Part shown: positions 63,996 through 64,000 of the stretch, one piece after another
Numbering within the stretch: position 1 is the stretch's first letter
Layout of the letters: each line of letters opens with the position of its first letter
Assembly: GCF_004341105.1 (NCBI RefSeq)
Contig: NZ_SLZK01000004.1
Coordinates: 62,001 to 126,000 of the forward strand
Direction of reading: 5' to 3'
DNA: 64,000 bases
From: Rhizobium sp. BK418
GTDB taxonomy: Bacteria > Pseudomonadota > Alphaproteobacteria > Rhizobiales > Rhizobiaceae
The notes under the pieces: model-generated
Told to the model about the DNA's origin: nothing
Database searches by the model: none
Seen by the model: only the letters and a program-made list of their open reading frames with translations
Program-made: the position numbers and the translations under genes

Positions 63996-64000
63996 GCGGA

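Overview
The window looks like chromosome or large-replicon DNA from an alphaproteobacterium of the Rhizobium group. The evidence is moderately high GC, a usg gene of the rhizobial type, a cyoABCD-SURF1 cluster, DUF1007 and NAD_binding_9 proteins, an RbsABC-type sugar operon with a ROK regulator, and repeated promoter sequences of the GGAAC-N16/17-CGTT type, which is the EcfG/RpoE2 general stress sigma signature of Alphaproteobacteria. I saw no tRNA, rRNA, CRISPR array, transposase or phage gene.

Region 1 (1-8.6 kb) is a carbohydrate uptake and catabolism locus. A ROK regulator and a signal-peptide-less paralogue of the periplasmic binding protein run leftward. A sugar isomerase, an exported binding protein, a Gfo/Idh/MocA dehydrogenase, a double-NBD ATPase, a permease and an ABM-fold monooxygenase run rightward from a shared control region with inverted repeats. 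Region 2 (8.8-16 kb) is a loose stretch of single genes: a CheY-like receiver, a YkuD_2-like exported protein, DUF1007, a DgcA/StcD-like flavoenzyme, several small proteins, a GFA protein and usg. Region 3 (16.5-24.6 kb) holds a 2100-residue soluble hybrid kinase with about 13 HAMP-like repeats and three receivers, followed 10 bp later by a second hybrid kinase.

Region 4 (24.7-33.4 kb) is stress-related: a manganese catalase fused to a DUF892 ferritin-like domain, a lipoprotein, AlkB, TreZ, small proteins and HtpG. Several of these genes, plus usg, a flavoprotein at 39.2 kb and a PAS-PAS hybrid kinase at 40.7 kb, carry candidate EcfG promoters, so a general-stress regulon is the best unifying reading of 16-41 kb. 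Region 5 (33.9-37.7 kb) encodes a heterodimeric ABC exporter with one degenerate ATP site, and an aldose-1-epimerase-like gene follows.

Region 6 (42.7-49.5 kb) is the cytochrome bo3 quinol oxidase operon cyoABCD with SURF1, divergent from an MHS/MFS transporter that ends in a clear terminator. Region 7 (49.6-56.7 kb) contains a cyclic-nucleotide-binding protein, a 904-residue ABC-exporter-like protein in which every recognisable ATPase motif is degenerate, and three tightly packed glycosyltransferases. Region 8 (56.7-64 kb) is a complete PepT-family (oligopeptide or oligosaccharide) ABC importer with overlapping genes, and a class III nucleotide cyclase cut by the window edge. All assignments are by reading motifs in the translations; no database search was run.
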